33,445 bases of DNA from Clostridiales bacterium DTU069 (lineage in GTDB: Bacteria; Bacillota; Clostridia; DSM-8532), in assembly GCA_001512485.1 (NCBI GenBank), contig LFRV01000081.1, positions 1 through 33,445 on the forward strand, given 5' to 3'. Below the pieces are notes generated by a model. That model had not been told where the DNA came from and did not search any database. It worked only from the letters and a program-made list of their open reading frames with translations. The first letter of the stretch is position 1, and the number at the start of each line of letters is the position of its first letter. The position numbers were made by a program, and so were the translations under genes. This document shows, piece after piece, positions 1 to 11,228 of this stretch.

Positions 1-434
1 CCTGAAATGATAACCCATGATAAGAAGTGTGGAAGATATATAAAAGTTTGAACTACCCTTTTAAAGATCATATTTCTCATTTCATTAAGTAATAATGCGA
101 AAATAACAGGTACAAAAAACGTGAACACAATTCTGCCAAAACTTATAGTTAAAGTATTAATCACAACATTCTGAAATGCTTCAGGCCCAAACAAAGTTTT
201 AAAATTCTGAAGACCAACCCAGGGACTTTTCAAGATCCCTTCTCTATAGCGAAAGTCCTTAAATGCCAGCAACAAGCCATATATCGGCAGGTATTTAAAA
301 ATAATGAATATTGCAACCATAGGTAAAGCCATTATATATAGATAGCGATGATGAACAATTTTGTCCCATAATGTTACTTTTCTACGGTTCTGATTATTTG
401 ACAAAAACTTTTTATGTGTCGTATTTAACTGCAT
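1..434 (-). CDS. Sugar ABC transporter permease, LplB/UgpA type (5' part only)
   Basis: The N-terminal 144 codons of a binding-protein-dependent sugar ABC permease; the rest lies beyond the left edge. The start is the ATG at 434-432, with AAAGG a few bases upstream. A basic N-terminus leads into a first membrane segment (about residues 33-48), followed by KYLPIYGLLLAFKDF and WVGLQNFKTLF, which are typical of the LplB/YtcP-type permeases that pair with a second permease and a lipoprotein binding protein to import oligosaccharides or uronides. A second hydrophobic stretch follows near residue 100. Family assignment rests on these motifs; the substrate cannot be read. It points away from the catabolic operon downstream on the same strand and is separated from it by an unrelated plus-strand gene, so a shared role is only a guess. 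Confidence 0.85.
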   Translation of the reverse strand, partial: MQLNTTHKKFLSNNQNRRKVTLWDKIVHHRYLYIMALPMVAIFIIFKYLPIYGLLLAFKDFRYREGILKSPWVGLQNFKTLFGPEAFQNVVINTLTISFGRIVFTFFVPVIFALLLNEMRNMIFKRVVQTFIYLPHFLSWVIIS

Positions 435-480
435 ACTTTTAACCTTTCATTTAAAATTGAACGGTGTTAAAAACCTTAAA

Positions 481-508
481 AATATTATTGGGTTAACATC
501 TCTGTCAA
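481..508 (-). promoter_or_regulatory. Possible promoter of the ABC permease gene
   Basis: On the minus strand a perfect TTGACA (503-508) is followed after 15-16 bases by an AT-rich -10-like hexamer (TAATAT at 482-487 or AATATT at 481-486). The spacer is short and the -10 is weak, so this is only a candidate. Confidence 0.3.
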
Positions 509-611
509 TTTTAGCTTAAAGATAAATATTATTTCTCTTGGTTTATAGTTTACATTATATCTACTGTTTTTTTATATTAACAGGAATATTTTTGGCTGAT
601 ATGGGGTAATT

Positions 612-852
612 TTTTAGATACTCGTTCGTTCCATCGGACAATAGACTAAGCGAACGATTGCTTCGAATCTATAAACGAAAACAAAAACAAGTCACGGCAT
701 TATGAAGCTTTGATAGTATCGACTATCTTTGCCGCAATATGAGCATGATAGATTTGATACGCGCAGAAAGTGAAAACCTCTATGTGAATATAGCAGAAAT
801 ATTTAACAAGTATCGGCGACATTCAAAAAAAATCCAGATGTCGGCATTTTAG
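612..852 (+). pseudogene. Decayed C-terminal remnant of an IS66-like transposase
   Basis: One frame from about 612 to the TAG at 850-852 reads through a stretch with SDNRLSERLLRIYKRKQKQV, then an internal TGA (703-705), then DYLCRNMSM and AESENLYVNIAEIF. The N-x-S-E-R motif followed by a basic K/R-rich segment and a short helical tail resembles the end of IS66-family TnpC transposases. There is no start, no upstream catalytic region in frame, and one in-frame stop, so this is a relic. No terminal inverted repeats were seen around it. The family assignment is from memory of the motif and is moderate at best. The remaining bases between 435 and 920 hold no other gene that I can support. Confidence 0.4.
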
Positions 853-922
853 GCTAATTCATTGGGTTAGGGTGTGAACTGTAACAAAACAAATCGCTAA
901 GTATATTTTTGCGCGAAATATA

Positions 923-951
923 AAGACAATTTATTCCTGGTATAGTATAAT
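923..951 (+). promoter_or_regulatory. Promoter of the Mrr-like membrane protein
   Basis: A perfect TATAAT at 946-951 is preceded by AAGACA (923-928, four of six matches to TTGACA) with a 17-base spacer. The gene starts 33 bases downstream behind a GAGGTGG ribosome binding site. Confidence 0.55.
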
Positions 952-984
952 TAAGGCATCCATAAACTAGGTTGAGGTGGTATT

Positions 985-1488
985 ATGTTAATCCTATTCT
1001 TAATACTGATCATGTTAACCTGGTTTTTAATGGAGCTTGCAAGACGTATCTATCATATAGTTTATCTTGTCCGGATCAGCCTGCTTTTCGATTCGATTAA
1101 CAGCAAAGAAGACCTTTTGTTTCTAAGAAAAAGGGATTTTGAATACGTTGTAGCCGAAATTTTCAAAAGAAGCGGCTACCGTGTCCGCATGTCCGACCAT
1201 TTCGGTGAAGGCGGAACGGGCATAATCCTCAACGATATTTTATATGTACAGGCGCGAAAAGAGCGTTATCAACACCTGATGGAAATAGAACAGGCGAAAA
1301 AACTAGCAAAGCATATGCGTGAAAACGGGATCTACAGGGGCATGTTGATTACCCTCGGGGATTTTAAAAACAACACAAAAAATTTCTGCCATCTAAATGT
1401 AATAAAATGCATCAACGGTAACCAACTGCTGCAAATGTGCAAGGATGTACAAAGTTCCGGTATTCTGCCGTTATTTGTACGGTTCTGA
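985..1488 (+). CDS. Small membrane-anchored protein with a degenerate Mrr-like endonuclease fold
   Basis: A 167-residue protein. Residues 1-33 form one hydrophobic anchor; the rest resembles the Mrr_cat (PD-(D/E)xK) restriction-endonuclease fold: FEYVVAEIFKRSGYRV as the first helix/strand, GEGGTG as the turn, YVQARKERY as the strand carrying the basic residue, and a final segment like the usual 'ING..LL' end of Mrr domains. In active family members the turn is GGxD and the strand is VQxK. Here the Asp is missing (GGTGI) and the strand reads VQARK, so catalysis is doubtful. Start: ATG at 985, GAGGTGG ribosome site 7 bases upstream, own promoter at 923-951. It converges with the lacZ-like gene and is not part of a recognisable restriction locus. 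Similar membrane-bound Mrr-like proteins occur singly in Bacillota; their function is unknown to me. Confidence 0.65.
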   Translation: MLILFLILIMLTWFLMELARRIYHIVYLVRISLLFDSINSKEDLLFLRKRDFEYVVAEIFKRSGYRVRMSDHFGEGGTGIILNDILYVQARKERYQHLMEIEQAKKLAKHMRENGIYRGMLITLGDFKNNTKNFCHLNVIKCINGNQLLQMCKDVQSSGILPLFVRF

Positions 1489-1549
1489 CAACACTCTCTC
1501 TGTATATTTCACAGGTTATCAAGTTTTTTTATCCTGTATCCTTATTTTT

Positions 1550-4618
<3,069 letters not shown>

Positions 4619-4648
4619 TCACTCTCCCAACAATAATTTCACGCTGCT

Positions 4649-6130
4649 CTACCCTACAGGATTTTCAATAATCTGCAGGTACCGGTCATAAGCGTCTTCC
4701 CAAACACCTGTATCTTCAGGCAGGTACTCTTCGGTTGGGAACGAACGCTTTACAACCTCCCTTGCCTGGTTTACATCCGAAATTTCTTTCAATGCGATCA
4801 ACTGGGCCAGAACATTCCCTATTGCGGTCGCTTCCGTAGGGCCTGCGGTAACCTTGCGGTTTAACACATTCGCCGTATAGCGGTTAAGAATCCTGTTCTT
4901 GCATCCGCCTCCGACTATATGCAGCACCGGAATACTTTTACCTGTAATCTTCTCCAGGCCATCGACGGAACTTTTGTATTTCATCGCAAGGCTTTCCATA
5001 ACAACCCTTATTATGCCGCCGATATCTTCAGGCGCTTTCTGAGCTGTCCGCTTACAGTACGAGATAACTTTTTCAGGCATGTTTCCGGGGCTGTAAAAAG
5101 AATCATCGTCTACGTCAATAAAGGCCTGGAAAGGCTTCGCGGCTTCAGCCATCGAATCCATTTCGTCATAACTCAGCGTTAGACCTTCTTTTTTCCACGC
5201 CCTGCGGCATTCCTCGTAAATCCATAATCCCATAATGTTTTTCAGTAAGTTTACCGTTCTGTTTATCCCGCCCTCATTTGTATAATTAAGACTCATCGTA
5301 ATATCGTTAATTATTGGTTTTTCACATTCTACCCCGAGCAGTGACCATGTGCCGCTGCTTAAATACGCGTCATCACTGTTCTCAAAAGGCACCGAAATAA
5401 TCGCGGAAGCAGTATCATGGCTGGCTACCGATATCACAGGAATCTCGGGTACTCCAAGTTCGTCCCGCACCCGGCTCTGCAAATATCCCGCGTGAGTGCA
5501 TGTATCAACTATATCAGGCAGTATTTGAACAGGTATGCCCAGCTTATTAAGCAAATCATACGCCCAAGTTCCCCTGCCGGCCAGAAGCATTTGTGAAGTG
5601 GAAGCAATCGTAAATTCACAGGCTTTTTCACCGGTCAGAAAAAAAGTAAACAAATCCGGCATAAAAAGCATGGTTTCCGCTTTTTCAAGATAGCTGCATT
5701 TATTTTTTACCATTGAAAACAACTGATATAACGTGTTGAAAATTTGAAATGAAATTCCCGTATCGTTGTATATCTCGGAACGGCTTACAATTTTAAGCAC
5801 TTCATCGATCATGCCTTCGGTGCCTGAGTCACGGTAATGAAACGGGTTTCCAAGCAGTACGTCATTGGAGTCCAGAAGACCGAAATCAACACCCCATGTA
5901 TCAATACCTATGCCGGAAATATTCCCGTTTGTTTCAAAATTAGCCTTTAAAATGCCCTGTTTCATTTCGTGGTACAGCCTGAGGACATCCCAATGAAGGC
6001 TTTTTCCTATTTGTACCGGGTCGTTTGAAAACCTGTGCACTTCCTTAAGCGAAAGTTTGCTCCCGTCAAAACTTCCTATTACACCCCTTCCGCTGCCGGC
6101 TCCGTAGTCAAACGCCAGGACATGCTTCAT
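4649..6130 (-). CDS. rhaB: Rhamnulokinase (FGGY family carbohydrate kinase)
   Basis: A 493-residue FGGY kinase, the expected length for RhaB, which phosphorylates L-rhamnulose at C1 with ATP. Seen: the first phosphate-binding loop FDYGAGSGRG at residues 7-16, LHWDVLRLY, GIDTWGVDFGLL, the catalytic Asp in SVASHDTASAI near residue 240, SSGTWSLLG, and the adenosine motif GGGCKNRILN in the C-terminal half. The set matches RhaB better than xylulo- or fuculokinases. The start has a strong GGGGAGG site. Neither rhamnose isomerase (RhaA) nor rhamnulose-1-phosphate aldolase (RhaD) is in the window; instead the kinase shares the operon with two sugar-phosphate dehydrogenases and an acetoin-dehydrogenase-like complex. 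That raises the possibility that its product enters another route. RhaB enzymes also accept other ketoses, so substrate is inferred. Confidence 0.9.
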   Translation of the reverse strand: MKHVLAFDYGAGSGRGVIGSFDGSKLSLKEVHRFSNDPVQIGKSLHWDVLRLYHEMKQGILKANFETNGNISGIGIDTWGVDFGLLDSNDVLLGNPFHYRDSGTEGMIDEVLKIVSRSEIYNDTGISFQIFNTLYQLFSMVKNKCSYLEKAETMLFMPDLFTFFLTGEKACEFTIASTSQMLLAGRGTWAYDLLNKLGIPVQILPDIVDTCTHAGYLQSRVRDELGVPEIPVISVASHDTASAIISVPFENSDDAYLSSGTWSLLGVECEKPIINDITMSLNYTNEGGINRTVNLLKNIMGLWIYEECRRAWKKEGLTLSYDEMDSMAEAAKPFQAFIDVDDDSFYSPGNMPEKVISYCKRTAQKAPEDIGGIIRVVMESLAMKYKSSVDGLEKITGKSIPVLHIVGGGCKNRILNRYTANVLNRKVTAGPTEATAIGNVLAQLIALKEISDVNQAREVVKRSFPTEEYLPEDTGVWEDAYDRYLQIIENPVG

Positions 6131-6270
6131 ACGAATTACCTCCCCTGAAAATGATAGTACGGCTAATATACCTGACCGCCTGAATATCTCTATATTTTAT
6201 TAACCGGTTAAATACCGCTTTTAAGAGCCATAGTACAACAAGCATAAAGACATTTTCAAACATTTATACC

Positions 6271-6290
6271 GAGCCCCCGTTGCGGGCTTC
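6271..6290 (-). other. Intercistronic hairpin between PHP gene and rhaB
   Basis: A short GC-rich hairpin (AGCCC/GGGCT arms at 6272-6276 and 6284-6288) lies directly after the stop codon of the PHP gene. It has no T tract in the direction of transcription, so it looks more like an mRNA-stability or processing hairpin than a terminator. The remaining bases to the rhaB start carry only its ribosome site. Confidence 0.4.
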
Positions 6291-6293
6291 GTT

Positions 6294-7583
6294 TTACATA
6301 TACGACAAAGCGTTTTTCCCTATGCTTTTATAATATCCGATTCTGTCGTTCAAATCCACAAATTTGGCATCGGAAGCCGGTGAAAACATTGCTTTGTCAA
6401 GATCGGACGAAGCAGCTTTTTCATGGCCGATTAGCGCCCACGCCGCGTCTTTTAGGTTTTCAAACATATCATCTTTCAGAGCTTTGCATATGAATTCCTG
6501 CCTCGGTGTGTTTATGTCTTCGCCGCTTATCTGGAATAAACTGTATTTGCCGCAGTATTCTTTAATACGTAAAAGCTGTTCTTTCGTATTTCTCGACGGC
6601 GCGTATGTTATGGCCCTAAAGCCAAGGCGCGTTATCTCTTCAAACAGTAAATCGAGGTAATCATCTTCATATTTTTGTTTTTTCTTGTCTCCCGTGACAG
6701 AAACGTCGACATCGCCCAAATACGCATAAGAAGCTATTGAACCGGTCTCTTCGCACAGCCTTATGAATTCGGTAACATGCGGGCACTCTTTATCTGCAGG
6801 TACATAAAACTTTTCCACAAAATCGCTTTTCAATACACCAAGCAAATCATAATCGTAATATGGATTTTTATCATCCGAAAGCAGTTGTTCAAGCCCCGGA
6901 ATAATTTGAATCCGAAGGCAGTCCTTAAGAAAGTCTGCCAGGTTTTTACCCATGCCGAAACGGGACATAAGTTTTTTCGAAAGGGCATACAGGACATGCC
7001 TTTCGGTGACGGAACCGCCGTCGTAGAACATTGATACCGGCAGTACGTCCTTTTCATAATCAAGGTTAATGCCGTAATCCCCGACAAGGGCGTTTATGTT
7101 TTTTACCATCAGTTTGTTTCTGTTGCCGCGCTCATGCTGGTACGGCTTAATAAAACGGCTTACCTTCTCCAACTGCCCGTGCGGTATTCCATGCATCGCT
7201 ACGTATGCTATCCCTTCCTGATCCGGGTTGTTGATCCTTTTTCCTTCAAGCCGCGTTCCCGACATATCAACCCTAAGTTCCATCCCGACTGTGGTCGCGA
7301 TATTAACAATATTGCCGGCTTCAATAAATTCATTAACGCCGCCGACGGAATCATGGTCCATTATTCCCACGGTTGAAAGGCTTGATATAAAAGCCATCCA
7401 TACCGCTTTCGACGGAGAATACGGAGAGAATGAATATGTTGTATGAATATGATTATTTACATATTCAAAATCTACGGGCTGCTTTTGTATTATCCCGTCC
7501 TCATACAGCCGGTAAAGCCTTTTTACCGCCGAAAGCCGCTTATTCTTATCATAATCGTTTAGCTGTTCAATTAAATCTTTCAT
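6294..7583 (-). CDS. PHP-domain metal-dependent phosphoesterase-like protein
   Basis: A 429-residue protein of the PHP (polymerase and histidinol phosphatase) superfamily, whose members bind a di- or trinuclear metal centre and usually hydrolyse phosphate esters. Visible metal motifs: H-x-H at 45-47 in NNHIHTTYS, GIMDHDSVGG a little further on, and a Glu in VGMELRV. Late in the protein, SGEDINTP occupies the place of the usual C-terminal Asp/His metal ligands. The start at 7583 is preferred over the in-frame ATG at 7610 because GGGAGG stands 4 bases upstream of it. It lies 46 bases after the SDR gene and before rhaB, well inside the operon. A role as sugar-phosphate phosphatase or lactonase-like hydrolase in the pathway is possible but not shown by the sequence. 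Confidence 0.75.
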   Translation of the reverse strand: MKDLIEQLNDYDKNKRLSAVKRLYRLYEDGIIQKQPVDFEYVNNHIHTTYSFSPYSPSKAVWMAFISSLSTVGIMDHDSVGGVNEFIEAGNIVNIATTVGMELRVDMSGTRLEGKRINNPDQEGIAYVAMHGIPHGQLEKVSRFIKPYQHERGNRNKLMVKNINALVGDYGINLDYEKDVLPVSMFYDGGSVTERHVLYALSKKLMSRFGMGKNLADFLKDCLRIQIIPGLEQLLSDDKNPYYDYDLLGVLKSDFVEKFYVPADKECPHVTEFIRLCEETGSIASYAYLGDVDVSVTGDKKKQKYEDDYLDLLFEEITRLGFRAITYAPSRNTKEQLLRIKEYCGKYSLFQISGEDINTPRQEFICKALKDDMFENLKDAAWALIGHEKAASSDLDKAMFSPASDAKFVDLNDRIGYYKSIGKNALSYM

Positions 7584-7629
7584 ATTTCCTCCCGTTATTT
7601 TACCGCCCATACCGGCGAAAATCGCAAGC

Positions 7630-8409
7630 CTACCTCATTTCCTGACCGCCCGTTACATTAATTGCCTGACCGGTCATGTATGACGACTGATCCGATGCGA
7701 GGAACACCATTACATTTGCTACATCGTCGTATGTACATCCCCGTTTCAGCGGGACCTGGTCTAGATATTTCTGCCTGACCTGTTCTTCTGTTAATCCCTG
7801 GTTTTTCGCGTACTGCTTAAACAGGCTGTTCACCCATAAAGGCGAATCAAGGAGATTTCCCGGGCAGATCGCGTTCACGCGGACGCCGTATTCGGCCATC
7901 TCAAGCGCGAGGCTCTGCGTAAACCCGATACCGGCGAACTTGCTCGCCGCGTAAGCCGAATTTTTATATGATCCCTTTTTGCCGGATTTACTGTTTATCT
8001 GGATGATAACCCCGCTCCTGTTTTTGGCCATTATCCTCGCCGCCGCCCGCGCACACAGAAAGTAGCCGGTTATATTTACATCCATCATCCTTTTCCATTC
8101 ATCGAGCGGGTAATCGATGACAGGCTTTGCTATCAGGATTGCGGCGTTTGAAACAAGGATATCAACAGTGCCGTATGTTTTAACCGTCTTATCGAACAAC
8201 GCTTCAACCTGCTCTTCGTTCGTTACGTCAACTTTATAGGGTATGCAGCCCGGCATCGAATCGGCAACTTCCGCCGCTTTTTCATAGTTTATATCCGCGA
8301 TAACCACGCTGCAGCCTTCTTTATAAAGGCGCCTCGCCAGCGCCTCCCCTAGCCCCTGGGCCGCCCCGGTAACAACTGCCGTTTTCCCTTCGAGCAATCT
8401 GCAGGACAT
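7630..8409 (-). CDS. SDR dehydrogenase, sorbitol-6-phosphate 2-dehydrogenase (SrlD/SorD) type
   Basis: A 259-residue classical short-chain dehydrogenase. Seen: the dinucleotide-binding TGAAQGLG at 14-21, SNAA near 87-90, the catalytic Tyr153 and Lys157 in SAYAASK, with Ser residues in INSKSG. The C-terminal half (GNLLDSP, KYLDQVPLKRGCTYDDV, MTGQAINVTGGQ) matches the pattern of SrlD/SorD, which interconvert D-glucitol 6-phosphate and fructose 6-phosphate using NAD(H). The operon also encodes a SorE-like enzyme, the other half of the known L-sorbose route (sorbose 1-phosphate to glucitol 6-phosphate to fructose 6-phosphate). The gene sits 21 bases after the E1 gene. The family is clear; the polyol phosphate actually used is inferred, and may be a deoxy-hexitol phosphate (see findings). 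Confidence 0.85.
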   Translation of the reverse strand: MSCRLLEGKTAVVTGAAQGLGEALARRLYKEGCSVVIADINYEKAAEVADSMPGCIPYKVDVTNEEQVEALFDKTVKTYGTVDILVSNAAILIAKPVIDYPLDEWKRMMDVNITGYFLCARAAARIMAKNRSGVIIQINSKSGKKGSYKNSAYAASKFAGIGFTQSLALEMAEYGVRVNAICPGNLLDSPLWVNSLFKQYAKNQGLTEEQVRQKYLDQVPLKRGCTYDDVANVMVFLASDQSSYMTGQAINVTGGQEMR

Positions 8410-8430
8410 ACCAATTCCCCTTTCAATAAC

Positions 8431-10902
8431 CTAAACCCCAAGTTTGTTCAGTCGTATCATTTCATTGTATGTAAAGTTGTTCTTCGCCACATGACCTTTA
8501 AGGGGCAGAATCTTTTGATGTATCGCGTCAATTATCCATTCGGGCTGCGGGAAAAAGAAATCTTCAAGTTCGTGGGCCGGAGTAATCCAGTTTCTCGAAC
8601 CCACCACGACCGGAGGCGCGTCAAGGTAATCGAACGCCAATTCGGTAATTGCGTGCGCCATGTTTTTAAGATACGAACCTCTTTCGCACGCGTCGCTTAC
8701 CAGCAGTATCCGCCCTGTTTTCTTTACCGATTCTATTACCTTCTCATAATTAAACGGGACAAGGCTTCTCGCGTCGATGATTTCCACCGACAGCCCGTAT
8801 TTCCCGTCAAGTATTTTCGCCGCTTCAACCGCCCTGTAAAGCGTAGCGCCTATTGAAAGAATCGTAATGTCGCTGCCTTCCTTTTTTATATCAGGCTCGC
8901 CGATTGGTATCTCGTAGTACCCTTCGGGAACCCCTCCTTCGTGGAACAGTTCCCCTATATCATATATCCTCTGGCTTTCAAAAAACACAACGGGATCGGT
9001 GCCCATAAGCGCGCTGTTCATCAACCCTTTCGCGTCGTACGGCGTTGCCGGGAAAACACATTTCAACCCGGGTATATGCGCTATAATTGAAGTCCAGTCC
9101 TGGGAATGCTGCGCGCCGTATTTAGAACCGACGGAGATGCGTACCACAACGGGCATTTTCAACTGTCCCGCACTCATCGCCTGCCATTTGGACAACTGGT
9201 TAAACACTTCATCTCCCGCGCGGCCGAGAAAATCGCTGTACATTAATTCCACAACTGCGCGGCCTCCGCAAAGGCCATATCCTACCGCCGAACCGACGAT
9301 TGCCCCTTCCGAAATGGGAGTATTAAAAAGCCTGTGATAAGGAAGCGACTCAGTCAGGCCGCGGTATACCGCAAACGCCCCTCCCCAGTCGCGGTTTTCC
9401 TCACCGTACGCAATCATGGTCGGATCGGTATAGAACTTATCAATCATCGCTTCAAATATAGCGTCGCGCAGCTGGAATACCCTGTTTTTCGACACAACGT
9501 TTCCGCTGCTGTCATAACCGAAACGCTCTTTTTTCCGAACCCTTATCCACTGCGGGTTTTCTTCTTTAGGTATCAGAACATCAACTTCCCTGTCCTCCAT
9601 TTTCTCCTGTCTTTCGTTTGAAAACATCAGGTTTCCGATAGCATCGGGATTTTTATACAGATCCATTCTCGGAGAAACGGAATCATCGGTTACAAGCCTA
9701 ACTGTTTTAAGTATCAGTTCACGCGTTTCAGAAAGTATCCGCTCAAACGTATCATCGGTTCCGATACCTGCGGTTACAAGCTGTTTCCTGTATGTAATAA
9801 GGGGATCTACCATCATCCACGCATCGATTTCTTCCTTTGTCCTGTAGCTTGACGCGTCGGACGGTGAATGCCCGGAATAGCGGTATGTAATCGTGTCAAG
9901 CAGTACCGGGCCTTCTTTTTCCTCAAGGATTTTTTTCTTTCTTCTGATTGCGTCAATCACAGCCAGAGGGTTAAACCCGTCTATCCTTTCGGCATGCATC
10001 TGCTCGGGATTAACTCCTGCGCCCACACGCGCGAGCATTTCATAACCCATTGTTTCGCCGCAGGTTTGGCCTCCCATACCGTAATGATTGTTAAAGAAGT
10101 TGAATATCAACGGCAAGCCGCCTTTGTATTCACCTTCCCACAGCTTTTTATACTGGTCCATCGCCGCGAGGCAAATGGCTTCCCAGACGGGACCGCAGCC
10201 CATTGCGCCGTCACCAATATTCGCGATGACAATCCCCTTTTTTCTGTTCACTTTTTTATACAGCGCGGCACCGACGGCAATATCCGCCGAGCCTCCGACA
10301 ATCGCATTGTTCGGATATATGCCGAACGGCGTGAAAAAGGCATGCATTGATCCTCCAAGGCCGGCCTGAAACCCGGTTTCCCGCGCGAATATTTCGGCAA
10401 GGGCTCCGTAAAGCAGGAAATCGACAGCAAGTTCCTTAACGCCGCCTCCTTTTCTTTTTTCCTCGACTATCTTAAGAATCTTTCCGTCTCTGAAATCCTT
10501 CATGATTTTGTAAAGATCATCCTCAGGTATTTTTTTAATAGCGGAAAGTCCCTTAGCGAGTATCTCACCGTGGCTTCTGTGTGAACCGAAAATATAGTCG
10601 TTTTCATCGAGCAGATACGCTTGTCCCACTGCCGCAGACTCCTGTCCTATCGACAGGTGTGCCGGCCCCGGGTGGTTGTATTTGACACCGTTATACTCGC
10701 CCGTTGTTTTTATAAGGTTAAGCATTGTTTCAAATTCGCGTATGATTGACATGTCCCGGAAAATCCTGAGGAGATCTTCATTCGAGTAATTCTTTTTCTC
10801 CTCTTCAATTGTTTTGTCATACGCATTTACCGGGATAACCCGGAATGTGATTTTCCCTTTCTGTCTCACGCTTGCAGGGTCTATAAACTGACTTTTAGGC
10901 AT
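8431..10902 (-). CDS. Fused E1 alpha/beta subunit of a ThDP-dependent 2-oxo-acid/acetoin dehydrogenase complex
   Basis: An 823-residue E1 component in which alpha (about 35-400) and beta (about 480-823) chains, normally two genes, are one polypeptide. It decarboxylates or cleaves its substrate on thiamine diphosphate and passes the acyl group to the lipoyl arm of E2. Alpha part: [24 protein letters not shown], and the ThDP/Mg motif GDGAMG (230-235) ending in NN at 271-272. Beta part: [40 protein letters not shown]. The mid-section between them (about 400-480) has no recognised motif. A pyruvate dehydrogenase is one option, but the operon partners (sugar dehydrogenases, a ketose kinase) favour an acetoin-dehydrogenase-like acyloin cleavage. 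The gene follows the repeat element at 10943-11198 and starts behind a GGAGGAG site. Confidence 0.85.
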   Translation of the reverse strand: MPKSQFIDPASVRQKGKITFRVIPVNAYDKTIEEEKKNYSNEDLLRIFRDMSIIREFETMLNLIKTTGEYNGVKYNHPGPAHLSIGQESAAVGQAYLLDENDYIFGSHRSHGEILAKGLSAIKKIPEDDLYKIMKDFRDGKILKIVEEKRKGGGVKELAVDFLLYGALAEIFARETGFQAGLGGSMHAFFTPFGIYPNNAIVGGSADIAVGAALYKKVNRKKGIVIANIGDGAMGCGPVWEAICLAAMDQYKKLWEGEYKGGLPLIFNFFNNHYGMGGQTCGETMGYEMLARVGAGVNPEQMHAERIDGFNPLAVIDAIRRKKKILEEKEGPVLLDTITYRYSGHSPSDASSYRTKEEIDAWMMVDPLITYRKQLVTAGIGTDDTFERILSETRELILKTVRLVTDDSVSPRMDLYKNPDAIGNLMFSNERQEKMEDREVDVLIPKEENPQWIRVRKKERFGYDSSGNVVSKNRVFQLRDAIFEAMIDKFYTDPTMIAYGEENRDWGGAFAVYRGLTESLPYHRLFNTPISEGAIVGSAVGYGLCGGRAVVELMYSDFLGRAGDEVFNQLSKWQAMSAGQLKMPVVVRISVGSKYGAQHSQDWTSIIAHIPGLKCVFPATPYDAKGLMNSALMGTDPVVFFESQRIYDIGELFHEGGVPEGYYEIPIGEPDIKKEGSDITILSIGATLYRAVEAAKILDGKYGLSVEIIDARSLVPFNYEKVIESVKKTGRILLVSDACERGSYLKNMAHAITELAFDYLDAPPVVVGSRNWITPAHELEDFFFPQPEWIIDAIHQKILPLKGHVAKNNFTYNEMIRLNKLGV

Positions 10903-10942
10903 AGTCTTCTCCTCCGTCTCGTTTTATATTTCATTACCGTCG

Positions 10943-11198
10943 TCACCGAAAGCACCCGAATCAGAGCCGCGTACCCACCGGAACGCGGCAGCAATGCCTC
11001 GACCCATTAACCACCCGCTGCGTTAAAGCTTGTTCTGAAGAACTATTGTACAATAACGGAAACTATAGCGGAATGTAGCAGTAGAGATACTGAACTGTAT
11101 AGCTCTTGCAAATGAAGCTCCTTGTTGACGTTATTGTACAATAGTTCAATGAGCAGTGTATGAACATTATTCCCGCGGGTCCTGCTTCGGGTGTTTCG
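10943..11198. repeat. Repeat element, copy 1 (256 bp, terminal and internal inverted repeats)
   Basis: This non-coding segment is closely similar to 25734-26014. Its ends are imperfect inverted repeats of about 25 bases (left reads CGAAAGCACCCGAA, right complement reads CGAAACACCCGAA). Inside is a perfect 19-base inverted repeat, GAACTATTGTACAATAACG at 11040-11058 and its complement at 11129-11147, around a core containing CTCTTGCAAATGAAGCTCCT. A separate 7-bp stem (GCCGCGT/ACGCGGC) lies in the left part. The element begins 30 bases after the E3 stop codon, splitting the operon between E3 and E1. No ORF. It could be a MITE-like element or a structured RNA; I do not recognise it. Confidence 0.85.
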
Positions 11199-11228
11199 TT
11201 TCCTCGTGCGGCAAAGCTCTTACCGGGT

